Shown here piece after piece: positions 13,822-14,401 of a stretch of 14,401 nt of DNA (within the stretch, counting starts at the first letter, position 1; each line of letters begins with the position of its first letter). The notes under the pieces were generated by a model. It did not search any database, was not told where the DNA came from, and worked only from the letters and a program-made list of their open reading frames with translations. A program made the translations under genes and the position numbers. The DNA is from JBBRLA01 sp038231615 (GTDB lineage Bacteria; Myxococcota_A; Polyangia; Palsa-1104; JAEUJZ01): positions 1-14,401 of the forward strand of contig JBBRLA010000144.1 of the NCBI GenBank assembly GCA_038231615.1, in the 5' to 3' direction.

Positions 13822-14401
13822 ATGGAATTAGTACTACAGCCTCAGTACGTCGCGCGCAATACCTCGAAACTAAGTGGCTTTCTTAGCTGGCTTGAGGCAT
13901 TGGTGCGCGATCTGCGCGGCTGGGACGTGTCGCCGAAGGAAAAACGCCTACTCCATCTGATTCGGTACGGCGCGGACGCCATCGGCGCACCTCTTTTAGA
14001 GGCCGAGAGTCGAGATGACCTAGAAGGCCGCGCCATTGAGGCCGTCGAACGTCCAGATTTCAGTTCCCTGCTCTCCCTCATGGTGCAAGAAATCGACGAA
14101 GGCGATGTGGCGGTGGCGGCGGAGGACGAGGACCCTGAACCCAAGAAAGAGGTGGTCGCCGTGTTCGGGCACGGCCAGATCCCCAAGCTACAGGAAGGTC
14201 TCCGCCTCTGCTGCTCTATCGCACGAGTTATCCGAGGCGAGTTTTTTTCCCAACCCCTAGCGGAGAGGGAGCAGCAGCTTTCTGCTGTACTCTCTCTCGT
14301 CGATCATCCCAAGATGCCGCCAGCCATTGGCCGGTCTCTTCTCGACGGGCTTGTGTCCAACGTATACGTGTTCGCCATCTGCCAGGCGGTGATCCAGCAA
14401 C
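13822..14401 (+). CDS. Unrecognised protein, 5' part only (runs off window)
   Basis: An open frame of 193 codons from ATG 13822 to the window end with no stop. I do not recognise a family. The product begins MELVLQPQYVARNTSKLSG, is mainly helical and charged, and has an acidic segment near residues 93-110 (DEGDVAV, EDEDPEPKKE). There is no signal peptide or obvious membrane helix in this part. Codon use differs from its neighbours: by my count 14 of the first 33 codons end in A or T (TTA, GTA, CTA, AAT, AAA), where the other genes of the window strongly favour G or C. This suggests a more recent arrival. No ribosome site is visible; TATTGT at 13809-13814 could be a -10 element giving a leaderless message. 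The 114-aa frame on the opposite strand here is less convincing. Confidence 0.65.
   Translation, partial: MELVLQPQYVARNTSKLSGFLSWLEALVRDLRGWDVSPKEKRLLHLIRYGADAIGAPLLEAESRDDLEGRAIEAVERPDFSSLLSLMVQEIDEGDVAVAAEDEDPEPKKEVVAVFGHGQIPKLQEGLRLCCSIARVIRGEFFSQPLAEREQQLSAVLSLVDHPKMPPAIGRSLLDGLVSNVYVFAICQAVIQQ

Overview
The window is high-GC bacterial DNA with long genes, short gaps and no RNA genes or CRISPR that I can see. It most resembles a myxobacterium or relative (Myxococcota). The pointers are a surface lipoprotein combining Cys-rich modules of the type abundant in myxobacteria with a FG-GAP propeller, a membrane sensor whose C-terminus resembles proteins known only from that group, and the mix of PilZ, WYL and AAA+ proteins. 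This is inference from family distribution; no marker gene is present.

Layout. Positions 1-120 are a perfect loop-less 120-bp palindrome starting exactly at the window edge, possibly an assembly fold-back. Two WYL-domain regulators (261-1613 and 1620-2600, +) form a tight PafB/PafC-like pair. Converging on them is a 636-aa predicted lipoprotein (2675-4585, -) with Cys-rich modules, an IPT/TIG domain and a seven-bladed propeller whose DNA repeats every 147 bp exactly. A PilZ c-di-GMP receptor (4855-5220, -) and a Cache/HAMP-type membrane sensor (5377-6810, +) diverge from one control region with two clear sigma70-like promoters. The sensor overlaps tail-to-tail with a membrane-anchored methyltransferase (6767-7576, -). 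That gene is divergent from, and start-codon-overlapping with, a stand-alone condensation-type acyltransferase (7575-9065, +), followed by a TPR protein (9099-10118, +). A two-AAA-module ATPase (10142-12424, -) is divergent from a five-helix membrane protein (12560-13570, +), which is preceded by a 17-codon leader ORF. A 251-bp gap with a direct repeat and nested inverted repeats leads to an unrecognised gene with A/T-richer codons that runs off the right end (13822-14401, +).

How they may work together. PilZ and sensor share a promoter region and are plausibly a c-di-GMP/envelope-sensing pair. Methyltransferase and condensation-type enzyme look like a small tailoring pair for a lipid or secondary metabolite, without any NRPS or PKS module. 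The AAA+ ATPase resembles ATPases that accompany contractile injection systems, but no tail genes are present. I do not see a complete new defence or mobile system. The most promising leads are the divergent PilZ/sensor switch, the methyltransferase/acyltransferase pair, and the right-hand boundary with its structured gap and atypical gene.
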